Source: Litorimonas sp963972195
GTDB lineage: Bacteria; Pseudomonadota; Alphaproteobacteria; Caulobacterales; Maricaulaceae
NCBI GenBank assembly: GCA_963972195.1
Contig: CAXATH010000002.1
Location: forward strand, 248,001-312,000
DNA length: 64,000 bases
Reading direction: 5' to 3'
The notes below the pieces were generated by a model that ran no database searches, was not told the origin of the DNA, and saw only the letters and a program-made list of their open reading frames with translations. Both the position numbers and the translations under genes were made by a program. How positions within the stretch are numbered: the first letter of the stretch is position 1; the number at the start of each line of letters is the position of its first letter. This document shows positions 63,107 to 64,000 of the stretch, piece by piece.

Positions 63107-64000
63107 TTATGCGGCTTTTTTGCCAGCTTTCGATTTCTTCTCATATATCGTTTCGCCGGCTTTTGCCTTGTCGCGGAACATTTGCGGCGGCGTGAAACGC
63201 GCGCCGTGACGCTGCGCCAGATTATCCGCCGTTGTAACAAAGGCTTCCAGACCGATTGTGTCGATATAGGAAAGCGGGCCCCCCGTATAAGGCGGGAAAC
63301 CCCATCCGAAGATAGCACCGAGATCGGCACTTTGCGGATCCGGCACGACGCCTTCGGCGTAACATTTCGCGGTTGGAATAAGCTGGGCATATAGGAGACG
63401 TTCCATTACTTCTTCAGGAGAAGGTTGGTCGTCTGCGAGCGGATAGTGGTCGCTCATGCCCTTCCAAAGACCCAGCCGTTTTCCGTCTTCGTCATAGTCG
63501 TAAAATCCTGCTCCGAAGCGGCGTCCGGCGCGATCCCATTTTGTGACCATATTTTCGTAAAACTCTTCGGATCCGGTTGGCTCATAATCGTCGCCCATCT
63601 CCTCTTTCGTAGAGGTCATAATGTCATAGCCGAGCTTGAGAGTCGTCTCATCTGTCACGGCGAGCGGGCCAATTGGCAAGCCTAGCTTCGCGGCGCAATT
63701 TTCGATGAGCGCCATGCTGATGCCTTCTGTGACCATCAGGCTGGCTTCATTGGCATAGGGCGGGAAAACGCGGTTGGTAAAGAATCCGCGCACGTCTTTC
63801 ACGACGATAGGGGTTTTGCGGATTTTCTTATTGTAATCAAACGCGGCGGCCAAAGCGAGATCGCCTGTGCCCTCATGCGGGATGATTTCCAGGAGCGGCA
63901 TTTTCTCGACGGGAGAGAAGAAATGCATGCCGATAAACTGATCCGGACGGGAAGAGTTTTTCGCCAATCCGCCAATAGGGAGGGTGGAGGTATTCGACGC
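63107..64000 (-). CDS. FadJ/FadB-type 3-hydroxyacyl-CoA dehydrogenase, C-terminal part (runs off right edge)
   Basis: The frame is open to the window edge (298 codons visible), entering at ASNTSTLPIGGLAKN, which is the NAD-domain motif of FadB/FadJ, so the gene starts outside. The 3-hydroxyacyl-CoA dehydrogenase motif FIGMHFFSPVEKMPLLEII is followed by VVKDVRGFFTNRVFPPYANEA and the C-terminal domain GFYDYDEDGKRLGLW. The C-terminal half contains a second dehydrogenase-like fold (AIFGWGFPPYTGGPLSYID). It oxidises 3-hydroxyacyl-CoA in fatty acid degradation. The missing N-terminal part would carry the enoyl-CoA hydratase domain if it is the fused form. The last residues are lysine-rich. Confidence 0.9.
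   Translation of the reverse strand, partial: ASNTSTLPIGGLAKNSSRPDQFIGMHFFSPVEKMPLLEIIPHEGTGDLALAAAFDYNKKIRKTPIVVKDVRGFFTNRVFPPYANEASLMVTEGISMALIENCAAKLGLPIGPLAVTDETTLKLGYDIMTSTKEEMGDDYEPTGSEEFYENMVTKWDRAGRRFGAGFYDYDEDGKRLGLWKGMSDHYPLADDQPSPEEVMERLLYAQLIPTAKCYAEGVVPDPQSADLGAIFGWGFPPYTGGPLSYIDTIGLEAFVTTADNLAQRHGARFTPPQMFRDKAKAGETIYEKKSKAGKKAA

Overview
The window looks like a chromosomal segment of a marine, prosthecate-type alphaproteobacterium (Caulobacterales/Hyphomonadaceae-like). Evidence: a gene with the unusual SpmX layout (GH24 muramidase, acidic linker, two C-terminal membrane helices), otherwise known from dimorphic Caulobacterales; alphaproteobacterial families DUF1489, DUF2155, DUF3035 and an NDUFA12-type complex I subunit; an FeS-type bacterial photolyase; and many cell-envelope genes. 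Base composition looks moderate (about half G+C by eye). I see no rRNA or tRNA gene, insertion sequence, prophage or CRISPR array. TTG and GTG starts are frequent.

Layout. 1-7.3 kb: the start of a Sel1-repeat protein running off the left edge, then a co-oriented trio of a periplasmic TPR protein, a two-module beta-helix lipoprotein and a TonB-dependent receptor, ending in a terminator pair that brackets a possible small RNA. 7.3-15.7 kb: hglS-folD on the minus strand, a lipoprotein amidase, a partial type II secretion cluster (gspC-gspD-gspN plus a small lipoprotein) and a short prepilin peptidase. 15.9-25.7 kb: mgtE, spmX, a JmjC-like cupin, DUF1489, GST, panC, dacA, a strongly structured gene-free stretch, an amidohydrolase and clpS. 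25.8-27.5 kb: a minus-strand gene between clpS and clpA, encoding a secreted protein with betagamma-crystallin modules, a probable aerolysin-like pore-forming region and a bulb-type lectin domain. 28-39 kb: clpA, an SLC13-type transporter, a DUF305/LVIVD fusion, aspS, a pentapeptide-repeat protein, NDUFA12 and DUF2155. 39-54 kb: parE, glnE, a large autotransporter, lspA-DUF3035, mutL, a GNAT-nitrilase fusion, rsmD and an rRNA pseudouridine synthase. 54-64 kb: tadA, DMT and TauE transporters, an SleB-type wall hydrolase, nadC, photolyase, a crotonase with altered catalytic residues, a host-attachment-family protein, a sodium:solute symporter and the C-terminal part of a FadJ/FadB-type dehydrogenase running off the right edge.

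The genes group into envelope biogenesis and remodelling (DacA, SleB, SpmX, LspA, T2SS parts), surface uptake and adhesion (TonB trio, autotransporter), protein quality control (ClpS/ClpA), DNA maintenance (ParE, MutL, photolyase), translation (AspS, TadA, RsmD, pseudouridine synthase) and central metabolism (FolD, PanC, NadC, GlnE regulation). The least ordinary item is the crystallin/aerolysin/lectin protein inserted between clpS and clpA. Next come the duplicated beta-helix lipoprotein with its receptor, and two structured non-coding stretches (7083-7246 and 23278-23591) that I cannot assign to a known RNA family.
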